DNA from: Spirulina major PCC 6313
GTDB lineage: Bacteria; Cyanobacteriota; Cyanobacteriia; Cyanobacteriales; Spirulinaceae
Assembly (NCBI RefSeq): GCF_001890765.1
Contig: NZ_KV878783.1
Coordinates: 3,500,771 to 3,564,770 of the forward strand
Direction: 5' to 3'
DNA: 64,000 bases
Part shown: positions 54,520-63,107 of the stretch, one piece after another
How the letters are laid out: every line of letters begins with the position of its first letter
How positions within the stretch are numbered: the stretch's first letter is position 1
Made by a program: the position numbers and the translations under genes
The notes under the pieces: generated by a model
What the model saw: only the letters and a program-made list of their open reading frames with translations
Database searches by the model: none
Told to the model about the DNA's origin: nothing

Positions 54520-55515
54520 GTGTTAAATCCCGGTCAACAACTCTATACCAAGCTACGCCACGAAGTAGCAGAAACGGGTGTCTTTAAACCCGACTGGAAG
54601 CATCTCTTGCGCCGTCTAACACTGTACGGCACGTTGCATATCCTATCGTATCTCGGTCTATTTTTCTGTGCAGATAGTGGGTGGCGTTGGGCTGCCATTA
54701 TCGGCTTGACAATCAGCAATCTTCAGTTTTATTTCCTTAGTCATGATGCCGGACATTATTCCCTCTCCCGCCATCGTAAGGTTAACCTCTGGCTCGGTGA
54801 AATTGGTGATACGTTCATCGCTGGCGGTAGTTTTCGCTTCTGGCAATACAAGCACAACTTGCACCATCGCTACTGTAATGATGAAGCCTTAGATCCGGAT
54901 ATGAAAGGGGATTTCATCAAATTCTATGTTGATGATCCCACTGAGCGCCCGGCTTGGATTCGTTGGATGGTGCGGCAGCAGTCCTATTTGTTGTGGGTGT
55001 TGGCAATGTTTCATAACTTTGAGTTCCAGCGTATTAGTTGGCTTTACATGCTCAAAAACCCCAAGCAATGCCGCATTGAATTTTTGCTCATCCCGCTTCA
55101 TTTTGTGGTGTATTTAATCATCCCGATCGCACTGCTGGGTTGGCCGATGGCGTTGGTCAATTACGGAATTGTGACGATGATGTCCGGTTTGATCTTGGCG
55201 AAACTCTTTGCTGTGAATCACATTGGGATGCCGTCGGTATCAGGTGACCATGGCATGTCGTTTATTGAGCAACAAGTTGTGACATCCCGCAATGTGATAA
55301 TTCCGCGTTGGTTGGACGATTACTTTGGGGGATTGAATTACCAAATTGAGCATCATTTATTTCCTTGGATTCCGATTAGTCGCTATCGGCAGATTAGCCC
55401 TCTGGTGAAGTCATTTTGCCAGCAACATGCGATCGCCTATGTCGAAGAAGACCTGATCGCCTCCCTGCGCAGTGTGACCCGCCATCTCGATCGGGTGGGA
55501 CAAACGGAACGCTAA
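54520..55515 (+). CDS. Membrane fatty acid desaturase, front-end type
   Basis: 331 residues from GTG 54520. Three histidine boxes: HDAGH (about residue 85), HNLHH (about 116) and QIEHH (about 283), where a Gln replaces the first His as in front-end desaturases such as DesD; no cytochrome b5 domain is fused. Four membrane segments. It introduces double bases near the carboxyl end of membrane-lipid acyl chains or acts on another lipid; the position is not readable. SFRFWQYKHNLHHRYCNDEALDPDMKGDF is strongly conserved in style. No nearby regulator. Confidence 0.88.
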   Translation: MLNPGQQLYTKLRHEVAETGVFKPDWKHLLRRLTLYGTLHILSYLGLFFCADSGWRWAAIIGLTISNLQFYFLSHDAGHYSLSRHRKVNLWLGEIGDTFIAGGSFRFWQYKHNLHHRYCNDEALDPDMKGDFIKFYVDDPTERPAWIRWMVRQQSYLLWVLAMFHNFEFQRISWLYMLKNPKQCRIEFLLIPLHFVVYLIIPIALLGWPMALVNYGIVTMMSGLILAKLFAVNHIGMPSVSGDHGMSFIEQQVVTSRNVIIPRWLDDYFGGLNYQIEHHLFPWIPISRYRQISPLVKSFCQQHAIAYVEEDLIASLRSVTRHLDRVGQTER

Positions 55516-55667
55516 GGCCTAGGGGAATCGGACGATTTGCACCGCCCCGGCCCTTTGGCTGGGGCGGTTTGCCGTGGGGCGATCAAGATCCGCCTGGGTT
55601 GTTCTACGATGTGGGACGATGGCCGGATAATGGTCTGGATTATGCAATCTCCAAAAATTCATCCCCC

Positions 55668-56045
55668 ATGCTGTCTGATCTGCCCCCCCTGACGACCCAA
55701 ACCATTTGGGACATTGTTAATGATGTGGTCGATGATGCGATCGCCAATCAACTGGTCTGGCAAGCCCTCGGCTATCGCTATGACCCTGACCGCCAAGTAT
55801 GGGACACCGAGGCGGTTGACCCCAGTTGGCGCGACGACTACCCCGAACCGCCGGACTTCATCGCCCATCGTCCCCCCACCGTCAAGCTCACCCGCTCCAT
55901 CCCCCAACCCGATAAACAATTACTGAAAGAGGAGTTGGGTTTTAAGGGTTACAAGTTGGGCGAATTTGGCCCGCGCCAAACCCGTCGTGCCACCATTGCC
56001 AACTGGTTACTGAGTTACCGAAAACAACAAGCCGAAGCGGGATAA
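55668..56045 (+). CDS. DUF1823 family protein
   Basis: 125 residues. ATG 55668 (MLSDLPPLTTQTIWDIVND) is chosen; the frame continues far upstream as Arg/Pro-rich noncoding sequence. Family signature throughout: NQLVWQALGYRYDPDRQVWDTEAVDPSWRDDYPEPPDFIAHRPPTVKLTRSIP, then LLKEELGFKGYKLGEFGPRQTRRATIANWLLSY. Small soluble protein of unknown function, conserved in cyanobacteria and plastids. Good coding character. Confidence 0.9.
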   Translation: MLSDLPPLTTQTIWDIVNDVVDDAIANQLVWQALGYRYDPDRQVWDTEAVDPSWRDDYPEPPDFIAHRPPTVKLTRSIPQPDKQLLKEELGFKGYKLGEFGPRQTRRATIANWLLSYRKQQAEAG

Positions 56046-56240
56046 CAGGATGCAGCAATCAAGGCCCTGCGGGGTCTTTGCTGCGATCGCCATTGCACAA
56101 TTTTCAGACAACTCGTAGCCAATCAGACAAGACGAAATTAGGATCATGCGCTACGGTGCAACTATTGTTACAACCTGAGCACCCTCCAGACCGGTCTAGT
56201 GGGTTGGTGCAAACGTTCGTTATTTTATGAAACCGAGATT

Positions 56241-58724
56241 ATGGTGACTGTTGCCACAAAACCATCCATCCAGCTAGTTGAATCTGCAACCCATGAGTTA
56301 CTCGCATGGGCCCACGCAGTTGATCATTCCTCCCTCACTATCTTTGAAAAAGGCTTAAAACTTGCCACTCGTCTCGGTGCGCATTATCGAGAGGATGGAC
56401 TTGTGGAAATTGGCTTTTGGACACCGCAACTGATGGCCCAAGTGATGCGGAAACTCGAAATTTATTTTGAAGTCCTCACCCCGATCAGTCCCATTGATGT
56501 CAGTGTGCCGGAACAGGTGGTGCAATTTCGACGCGATCGCCTCAACCTCATGCAGCAGGGTGAATTTCACTGGGGCGTGATTGAAGGAATGACCCCCGGC
56601 AACCAGGATCAAATCGGCTCGTTTTATTGGTTACGCTACATCGATCAAAACGAACAACTCCAAGCCATCCGTGATCCCCTGGCCCATTCACTTCCCTACG
56701 GCATCTTCGCCCCGGCGGAACTCTACGATGTCAACGCCTTACAGCGCGATCGCACCGACCTCGACTACATCCGGCGCACCAGCGCCTCCGCCCTCCCCGA
56801 AAGCGAAGGCATTCACCTCTCCGCCGGCACCAACCGCATTCCCCGCGTCCGTGCCCCCCGCAATATCCTGCAATTGCACATCGGCACCGCCTCCAAAGAA
56901 GGCACCTTCGCCGGCCTCACCCGCATCTACCAAACCATCTCCGACAAACTCGCCCAAGGGGAAACCCTCTCCCCCGTCGAAGAAGCCTACGTGGGCTATG
57001 ATGCGGTGCAATTTTTACCCACCGAACCCACCATCGAATACCGCGACGAATACAGCCCCGAAAGTGAATTTTTCTCCTTCATTGGCGAAGACGATGGCAT
57101 CATCGACATCGAACTGACCAAACCCAACACCCAAGATTGGGGCTATGATGTCCCGATTCTCGGCTCTAGCACCACCAACGCCGCCTTACTCAGCAGCCTC
57201 CGCCCCAATGAAGTGATTGACTTGATCAGCACGCTGCATAACTTTTCCACGGGGCCCATTCAGGTGATTTATGACCTGGTGTACGGCCATGCGGACAACC
57301 AATCGGAATTGTTGCTGCCCCATCAGTTCCTCAAAGGCCCCAATATGTACGGGCAAGACCTTAACCATCAACTCCCGATGGTGCGGGCGATTTTCCTCGA
57401 AATGCAGCGGCGGAAGATCAACACCGGAGCCGATGGCATTCGGGTGGATGGCGGTCAAGATTTCCGCTTCTTTAATCCTCTGTCGGGGCGGGTTGAATAT
57501 GATGATGCTTACCTGCTTGCCATGAGTGATTTGGTGCAGGAAATCGAAGGATGTCAGCGTCTATTGTTCACGATCTACGAAGATGGACGACCCTGGCCCC
57601 AAGAAGGCTGGGAAGAGATTTCCACCTATCGAGAACTCGTGGAGTTAAAACCGGAGGCTTACCAATGGGGGCCGTTAATTTTTGCCCACAATACACCGAC
57701 GCTGAATGATGTCTGGGAAAAAAAATGGCGGCGCGTGTGTGAGGTGATGTACGAAGGCGATCGCTGGATTACCGGCTGCGCCAACCACGACACCGTCCGA
57801 CGCGGCAATCAAGTGGACACCAATGCCGATATCAACTGGCATTTAGGTAAAACCCTGCCGGAAGTGCTGCGCAAAGCCTACGACAATCCCGCCGTGACGT
57901 TGTGGGTCTACGGGTTTAGTCCGGGGTTGCCAATGGACTTTATCAACGCCACCCTGCACGCTCCCTGGATGTTCTTTCGGAATACCGATGAACGCTACGG
58001 AGTGAAGGTGGTGTCGGAAGAGGCGGGCTTTTTAGATTGGCAGGTGACCCCAGATCTGTTCAAGCGCAAACATGCGTTTCGTCGTCTCAAGTCCTTGGGC
58101 TTCAAGCATATTGAAGAGTTGCGTGAGTTTAGCCAAGCTCTCAATACGGTCATGGAGGAAAAAGACTACAACATTTCTGAAGTGGTCGAGGCCATTCGCC
58201 TCTGTGTGGAAGGGCGCGGTGATAGTTGCGAGATGCCTAAAATCAGAGGGTTACGCCGTCCGGGGATGTTGCGTTTTCTCAGTAAGATGGATCTCGATCG
58301 CCTGAAGCAGTTTGCCCGCTGGTTTATGGAAGATTGCTATGAGGTGTGTAATGTGAGTCATTATCCCCGGATGGTGAATGCGGCACAGACTTCCCATAAT
58401 CTCAGTCTCCGCCAGTTCCGCCATCGCTATCCGTGGCTGCGTCATAACCTGTCGGGGACGGATCGGTTTAATAAGATGAGCAGCGAGAAAACGACGGTAT
58501 TTTATGGGGTGCGGAGTAATCCGGAACGCCCGGATGAGCAGATCGCGATGGTGGCTCATATGGGGGGCAGTCCGACACAGATTAAGCTGGGCGATTTGCT
58601 GCAATTGGAGGGCAAGGATTGGGAGATGGCGATCGCGTCCCCCGGCCTAGAGATTAAGAACCTCGATGCCTTTGAGTTACAGGATACCCAAGGGGTCTTG
58701 CTCACCCAAAAGGAGATCACTTAA
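56241..58724 (+). CDS. gghA: GH13-family glucosylglycerol hydrolase (GghA-like)
   Basis: 827 residues from ATG 56241; an in-frame extension to 56199 is unlikely. Barrel motifs of the GH13 clan: VIYDLVYGHADN, GADGIRVDGGQDFRF (nucleophile Asp), LFTIYEDG (acid/base Glu region), ITGCANHDTVRRGN. Length and sequence pattern, including the N-terminal MVTVATKPSIQL, agree with the cyanobacterial glucosylglycerol hydrolase GghA, which degrades the osmolyte glucosylglycerol after salt downshift. The distinction from glucosylglycerate or sucrose phosphorylase-like relatives is inferred. No ggpS or glpK is adjacent. Confidence 0.72.
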   Translation: MVTVATKPSIQLVESATHELLAWAHAVDHSSLTIFEKGLKLATRLGAHYREDGLVEIGFWTPQLMAQVMRKLEIYFEVLTPISPIDVSVPEQVVQFRRDRLNLMQQGEFHWGVIEGMTPGNQDQIGSFYWLRYIDQNEQLQAIRDPLAHSLPYGIFAPAELYDVNALQRDRTDLDYIRRTSASALPESEGIHLSAGTNRIPRVRAPRNILQLHIGTASKEGTFAGLTRIYQTISDKLAQGETLSPVEEAYVGYDAVQFLPTEPTIEYRDEYSPESEFFSFIGEDDGIIDIELTKPNTQDWGYDVPILGSSTTNAALLSSLRPNEVIDLISTLHNFSTGPIQVIYDLVYGHADNQSELLLPHQFLKGPNMYGQDLNHQLPMVRAIFLEMQRRKINTGADGIRVDGGQDFRFFNPLSGRVEYDDAYLLAMSDLVQEIEGCQRLLFTIYEDGRPWPQEGWEEISTYRELVELKPEAYQWGPLIFAHNTPTLNDVWEKKWRRVCEVMYEGDRWITGCANHDTVRRGNQVDTNADINWHLGKTLPEVLRKAYDNPAVTLWVYGFSPGLPMDFINATLHAPWMFFRNTDERYGVKVVSEEAGFLDWQVTPDLFKRKHAFRRLKSLGFKHIEELREFSQALNTVMEEKDYNISEVVEAIRLCVEGRGDSCEMPKIRGLRRPGMLRFLSKMDLDRLKQFARWFMEDCYEVCNVSHYPRMVNAAQTSHNLSLRQFRHRYPWLRHNLSGTDRFNKMSSEKTTVFYGVRSNPERPDEQIAMVAHMGGSPTQIKLGDLLQLEGKDWEMAIASPGLEIKNLDAFELQDTQGVLLTQKEIT

Positions 58725-58738
58725 ACCATGAAGCGGGA

Positions 58739-59878
58739 TTACACGCCGTAGCGATCGCTCAACTCCGTCACCCAAGTTAAGGCCTGGGCGGGGCGACTGA
58801 ATTGGTCGGGAAACTGCTCTTCAAGGCGTTGGGCAATGTCCCCCAAACTGTCCCCCGCCGCCATGGCTGCGAGGGCGACTTGGGCCATCTGTCCCGCCCC
58901 GCTGAGGTTGGGGCGATGGGTGTGGCGACGTTTGGCGAGGCTGGTGGGGTTGATGGGGTCGGCGTTGAAGGTGGTTTGACGAAAGGTGGTGCGGCGATCG
59001 CCTCGCGCGATGGTGCTGTGCCATTGCCAGAGGTAGCGTTGATTGACGAGATTGGCGCGAAGCTGAAGGGTGATGCGATCGCCCCGCTGCAAGTCCAGGG
59101 GTTCCGGCCAGGGAAAAAAAGCCTGACTGTAGATCAACGGCGGTTGATCGGGCCCATTACTAAACCCCACCCCCGCCCATAGGGTCGTATCAAACCACAG
59201 CCCCACCCCATGACAGCGGCAATCCGTCGTGATGTCCCACTGTAGATCCCCCTGGACATCGGGGCTTTGGAGTTGGGGATAGTCCAGCGTTGCCCACGGC
59301 TGGGACGGGACGAGACAATCTTCCGGACGTAGCCGCACCTTGCGCCAGCGGTTGATCACGTAGCGTTGAGCAGCGGAAAAATCAAACCCGTAGGGCTGAC
59401 TCTGCCAGGGCGCATGATAATACTGGTGGTAAATGTCCGGGAGATGCACCAGCGTCGCCCAGAGCCGATCTGCTTGGGGAATTAAGACCCCATTTGGTGC
59501 AAGGTGGCGATCGCGCACCTCGATAATCGTTGCCAAATGGGAGCCAAACAGCGGCAACACCCCCCGCAGATCCGACACCACCACGTCGATCGGTTCTGGA
59601 AAATGGAGCGATCGCACATCCGCCTGATAGTATTCAATCACCGCACCATAGCCATTGGCCGCCGTGATTTCCCGCGCAATATCCACCACGCCATCGGGTT
59701 CCACCCCATAGACCCGCCGCGCCCCCAACTGCGCCGCCATCAAACTATGAATCCCCGTCCCCGTGCCAACATCTAGCACTACCATCCCCGGCTGAACCAC
59801 GGCACTCAAGGCCTGATGGTAAGGGCCCATCCGCCCCGCATCCATCATCATTTCGCCGTAGCCAAAAATGCTATACAT
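58739..59878 (-). CDS. PRMT-like methyltransferase with C-terminal PqqD-like domain
   Basis: 379 residues. N-terminal SAM-binding Rossmann domain: VVLDVGTGTGIHSLMAAQLGARRVYGVEPDG, with the acidic loop VVSDLRGVLPLFGSHL replacing the E-loop of PRMTs. Middle: beta-barrel, with HGVGLWFDTTLWAGVGFSNG in the style of PRMT C-domains. Residues about 330-379 (MAQVALAAMAAGDSLGDIAQRLEEQFPDQF) resemble a PqqD-type peptide-recognition domain. Target is unknown; a protein arginine or peptide substrate is plausible. Convergent with gghA; 14-bp gap. Confidence 0.82.
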   Translation of the reverse strand: MYSIFGYGEMMMDAGRMGPYHQALSAVVQPGMVVLDVGTGTGIHSLMAAQLGARRVYGVEPDGVVDIAREITAANGYGAVIEYYQADVRSLHFPEPIDVVVSDLRGVLPLFGSHLATIIEVRDRHLAPNGVLIPQADRLWATLVHLPDIYHQYYHAPWQSQPYGFDFSAAQRYVINRWRKVRLRPEDCLVPSQPWATLDYPQLQSPDVQGDLQWDITTDCRCHGVGLWFDTTLWAGVGFSNGPDQPPLIYSQAFFPWPEPLDLQRGDRITLQLRANLVNQRYLWQWHSTIARGDRRTTFRQTTFNADPINPTSLAKRRHTHRPNLSGAGQMAQVALAAMAAGDSLGDIAQRLEEQFPDQFSRPAQALTWVTELSDRYGV

Positions 59879-59974
59879 GAAACCAGATATAACATGATTC
59901 CGTCGTTAAATCGGGTCTGAATCATGCCGGGCTGATCCTGCACCATTCCTCCTTGTTCTGTTGCCTAATCCTCT

Positions 59975-60679
59975 ATGACTCGCCTGTACGAACTCTTTCT
60001 CAAAGGGGGGCCAGTAATGTACCCCCTGCTGGTGTTATCGGTTTTCACTCTCTCCTGTGCGCTGGATCGGGTGTGGTTTTGGCTGCGGTTGTTGCGCCAA
60101 GAGGATCAGGTGGCGCAGCGGATTTTAAAAACGGCGGCGGTGGATTTTAAGGAGGCGAAGGCGATCGCCCAACGTTCCGACAGTCTGCCCCTGGGTCGGT
60201 TTCTCCTCGCGCCGCTCCGGCTCAATCGTCCCAGCCCGGAAACCTTTCGCCTCGCCATGGAAGCCGCTGGGGATAAGGAATTCATCAAAATGCGTCAGGG
60301 GGAAAAGTTCCTCGAAACCGTGGTGGCGGTGGCACCGCTGCTGGGGCTGTTGGGAACGGTGACGGGGTTAATCACGACCTTTAATAACCTCAATATTGGC
60401 GGCGGCGGCAGTGCGGCGGAAGCCTCCCAAGCGGCGGTGGGGATTGGGGAAGCGTTGATCACCACGGCGGCGGGGATGATTGTCGCGATCGCTGCCCTGC
60501 TGGTGTTGCGGGTGATGGTGTCGCTGCAAACCCAGCAAATGGACTATTTTGCCGCCGTGGGCAGCGAGTTGGAATTGCTCTATCGTCAAGTCTGGGAATT
60601 GCAGGGGGATGAGGCGCGATCGCAACCCCACCCCGCCGATCCCCCCGCTGAAGAATTGTCCACCCCTACCCCCAATTGA
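59975..60679 (+). CDS. MotA/TolQ/ExbB-type proton channel protein
   Basis: 234 residues, three membrane segments. N-terminal GGPVMYPLLVLSVFTLSCALDRVWFW, then a cytosolic region, then APLLGLLGTVTGLITTFNNLN and the conserved channel helix ...GIGEALITTAAGMIVAIAALLVLRV. ExbB and TolQ energise outer-membrane transport or envelope constriction; the partner ExbD/TolR is not in the next gene. The C-terminal Pro-rich tail (PHPADPPAEELSTPTPN) is dispensable in character. Probably a single cistron; ATG with no strong ribosome site. Confidence 0.9.
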   Translation: MTRLYELFLKGGPVMYPLLVLSVFTLSCALDRVWFWLRLLRQEDQVAQRILKTAAVDFKEAKAIAQRSDSLPLGRFLLAPLRLNRPSPETFRLAMEAAGDKEFIKMRQGEKFLETVVAVAPLLGLLGTVTGLITTFNNLNIGGGGSAAEASQAAVGIGEALITTAAGMIVAIAALLVLRVMVSLQTQQMDYFAAVGSELELLYRQVWELQGDEARSQPHPADPPAEELSTPTPN

Positions 60680-60738
60680 ACCTGAAAACGCTAGTCTAGA
60701 GGGAATGTATTCTTGACCTGTGAAGACCCGGTATTGCC

Positions 60739-61320
60739 ATGACACGCCGTAGCCGTCCCACCTACGATCGCCCCCCCCAACGGAACTATGATCGCCCCCC
60801 CGCTGGCCGTCCTAGTGGTGGCGGCAACAAAAAATTCTTCCAGAACTTCAACTACGGCACAGTCGCCCTGCTGGGGGGAGTCTTTATCCTGGGCATTGGG
60901 GCCGGGATGGCGTTAAGCCTCTCCCCCGGCGACAATATCGCCAACGTCGCCTCTCGCGAAGTGATCGATCGCAGTGCCCCCAACGCCGACATTTGCCTGC
61001 AATACGGCGCAAGTGCGATCGTCACCGATATGCGGGTGTTTGTCACCCTCAACCCCTTCAACGTCTACGTCACCCAACCCTTAATGCAGCCCGGCTGTGT
61101 CCTGCGCCGCAATAACTGGTCCCTGCTCCAACAACGCAAACTCATTTCCAACGAACAGGTCAACGACTGCAAAAACCGGATGAATACCTTCGGCTTTACC
61201 GGAACCCTCGAAAGCAACTCACCGGACATCTCCTGCATCTATCAAAATGATGCCGCCGGTAATCTCTTCCTCAACAAACCCGGCATGGTCGGCTCACCCC
61301 AAGAAACCGAAAACTTCTAA
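60739..61320 (+). CDS. DUF3172 family protein
   Basis: 193 residues. N-terminal basic, Pro/Arg-rich region (RRSRPTYDRPPQRNYDRPP), one membrane segment (about 41-62: YGTVALLGGVFILGIGAGMALSL), then a conserved extracytoplasmic domain with four cysteines (ICLQYGASAIVTDMRVFVTLNPFNVYV, PGCVLRRNNWSLL, NDCKNRMNTFGFTG, DISCIYQND). Cyanobacteria-restricted family with unknown function. The gene follows the ExbB/TolQ-type gene in the same orientation (59-bp gap). Confidence 0.9.
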   Translation: MTRRSRPTYDRPPQRNYDRPPAGRPSGGGNKKFFQNFNYGTVALLGGVFILGIGAGMALSLSPGDNIANVASREVIDRSAPNADICLQYGASAIVTDMRVFVTLNPFNVYVTQPLMQPGCVLRRNNWSLLQQRKLISNEQVNDCKNRMNTFGFTGTLESNSPDISCIYQNDAAGNLFLNKPGMVGSPQETENF

Positions 61321-61362
61321 CGCGGCACAGATCAACAGGGAAATCAGGTCGTTGTGTCTGGC

Positions 61363-61815
61363 TTACATCAAGGCCAAAGGCGGATCAATATGTTTCCGTA
61401 GGATCAAGCAATTGTAATCCGGGGCCGGACGAACATACAGATATTCATCGGTGAGATTGTGAATCCACCGCAGGCCTCGGCCGCCCTCTTTACTAAGATC
61501 ATCTTCCTGTTGAATGACCTCTTGGATTTTGCCCTTGAGATCAAACGGTTTGCCTTGATCCCAAACCCGCATTTCAATGTAGTTCGGAAACAGCGTAAAC
61601 CCCAGGGGAATCGGAGTCTGTTTCGGCAGATCTTTGTGGGCATAGCGCACAACATTGGTGAACCATTCCACGAGGGCCGTTTGAGATTGCCAGTAAATCA
61701 TCGAGGATAGACGCGATGCTGCAAATTGCTCGAACCGATCGAGGAGGTGTTCTACTTCAGCGAGATCACTTAGTAGGCAAAAATGCATTTGTTGAATGGG
61801 TTGTTGTTGCCTCAC
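61363..61815 (-). CDS. Anti-sigma-type GHKL kinase, partner of the STAS-sugar transferase
   Basis: About 150 residues from GTG 61815 (TTG 61818 is alternative; ATG 61788 gives a shorter form). GHKL domain with N box ALVEWFTNVVRYAHKD, G1 VWDQGKPFD and G2 SKEGGRGLRWI. It belongs to the RsbW/SpoIIAB-like HATPase_c_2 group, which phosphorylates Ser/Thr in STAS proteins. It starts 14 bp downstream of the STAS-sugar transferase fusion, in the same direction, so this kinase probably targets the fused STAS domain and thereby couples a switch to exopolysaccharide synthesis. No sigma factor is adjacent. Confidence 0.88.
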   Translation of the reverse strand: MRQQQPIQQMHFCLLSDLAEVEHLLDRFEQFAASRLSSMIYWQSQTALVEWFTNVVRYAHKDLPKQTPIPLGFTLFPNYIEMRVWDQGKPFDLKGKIQEVIQQEDDLSKEGGRGLRWIHNLTDEYLYVRPAPDYNCLILRKHIDPPLALM

Positions 61816-61829
61816 CAAACTAATATGCG

Positions 61830-62828
61830 TTAGACAGCACCACTCTTTTTGTTAAACAAAATTAATACGGTGCGGATGATCAACTTGACATCGTACCAGA
61901 GGCTCCATTGACTTTGATAACGTAGATCTAACTTAATCACATCTTCAAAGTTACGAATACTAGAACGTCCGTTCACTTGCCATTCACCGGTCATGCCGGG
62001 CTTCACATCTAACCGCTGCCATTCCGGGATTTGGTAAGCCTCGACTTCTTCGGGAGTGGGGGGACGAGTGCCCACGAGGCTCATTTCACCCCGAACAACA
62101 TTGAGAAATTGAGGGAGTTCATCGAGACTTGTGCGCCGGAGAAAGCGCCCAACAGTGGTGACACGGGGGTCATTATCATTTTTGAAAAAGGCACCGCTGG
62201 CTTGGTTTTGCACCTGCCGTTTAAGACGTTCGGCATCGGTACACATGGAACGAAATTTCCAGATCCGGAACCGTCGCCCCATCCAACCACAGCGTACTTG
62301 TCCAAAGAGGATCGGGCCGGGGCTATCGCGCTTGATTGCGATCGCGATCGGCACAAACAAAATCGCCGTAATACTCAAGCCCACTAACCCCCCCACAATA
62401 TCCATGGAGCGCTTCAGCCAAGACCGCACGGAAGGATGGGTTTCCGGAGGAAGACCGTGGTTCACCACTGGCGGCGGCGCACCCTCCGGACGCGATTCAG
62501 CTTCGATCGTCAAGACTTTGTCTAGACTGGTCATCGCTAAGACGGCTCGCACCGGGGGTCTCACATTGCGCAACACTAGTTGAGCACCCTGTTCAGTGGT
62601 GGCCTTGAGATTACTAACTAAGGCACCAACACCACTACTGTCCATAAATTGAGTGGCTGTAAAATCTAGAATAATCCGTTCCGTTTGAGGTTGATCCTCT
62701 AAAAGCTGCTGGTATTGGGTTTTAAAGTCCACAGCTTCCAAGACACTGAGGCGCGGTGGAATATAGACGATGGGCGTATTGTCGGTGAAGATAACAGTGA
62801 ATTTATCTTCCGGTGAATTGCTAGCCAT
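61830..62828 (-). CDS. STAS domain fused to a bacterial sugar transferase (exopolysaccharide priming)
   Basis: 332 residues. Residues 1-110 are an anti-sigma-antagonist STAS domain; the phosphorylation motif FMDSSGVGAL places Ser64 at the SpoIIAA Ser58 position. Residues about 130-332 are a WcaJ/WbaP-type phosphohexosyl-1-phosphate transferase: hydrophobic helix MDIVGGLVGLSITAILFVPIAIAI, then the conserved GPILFGQVRCGWMGRRFRIWKFRSM, RRTSLDELPQFLNVVRGEMSLVGTRPP and the C-terminal KPGMTGEWQVNGRS. The enzyme transfers a sugar-1-phosphate to undecaprenyl phosphate. Adjacent RsbW-like kinase suggests phospho-control. Confidence 0.93.
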   Translation of the reverse strand: MASNSPEDKFTVIFTDNTPIVYIPPRLSVLEAVDFKTQYQQLLEDQPQTERIILDFTATQFMDSSGVGALVSNLKATTEQGAQLVLRNVRPPVRAVLAMTSLDKVLTIEAESRPEGAPPPVVNHGLPPETHPSVRSWLKRSMDIVGGLVGLSITAILFVPIAIAIKRDSPGPILFGQVRCGWMGRRFRIWKFRSMCTDAERLKRQVQNQASGAFFKNDNDPRVTTVGRFLRRTSLDELPQFLNVVRGEMSLVGTRPPTPEEVEAYQIPEWQRLDVKPGMTGEWQVNGRSSIRNFEDVIKLDLRYQSQWSLWYDVKLIIRTVLILFNKKSGAV

Positions 62829-63107
62829 TAGCGTCCTACAGCGAGATTCGGAACAATGATGATGGCGGCTATACTCAGGTTCTCAGGAGCATGACCGTAT
62901 CCGGACAGTTTAACTGTGCTAACCCTGAAAATGGATGAGGATAACGGGCCATTGAAAGCTTGAGAGAGTGATGCAAGAGGCTGCATCCGTTGTTAGATTG
63001 GAGATAATCTCATCGAATCCCCCAATTTTAACAAAAATGTTGCGAAATTCCCCTTCTTCGCTGGCGCAGGGAGGGGATGGATCGCAAGCGGCATCCTCCT
63101 GCCCGAT

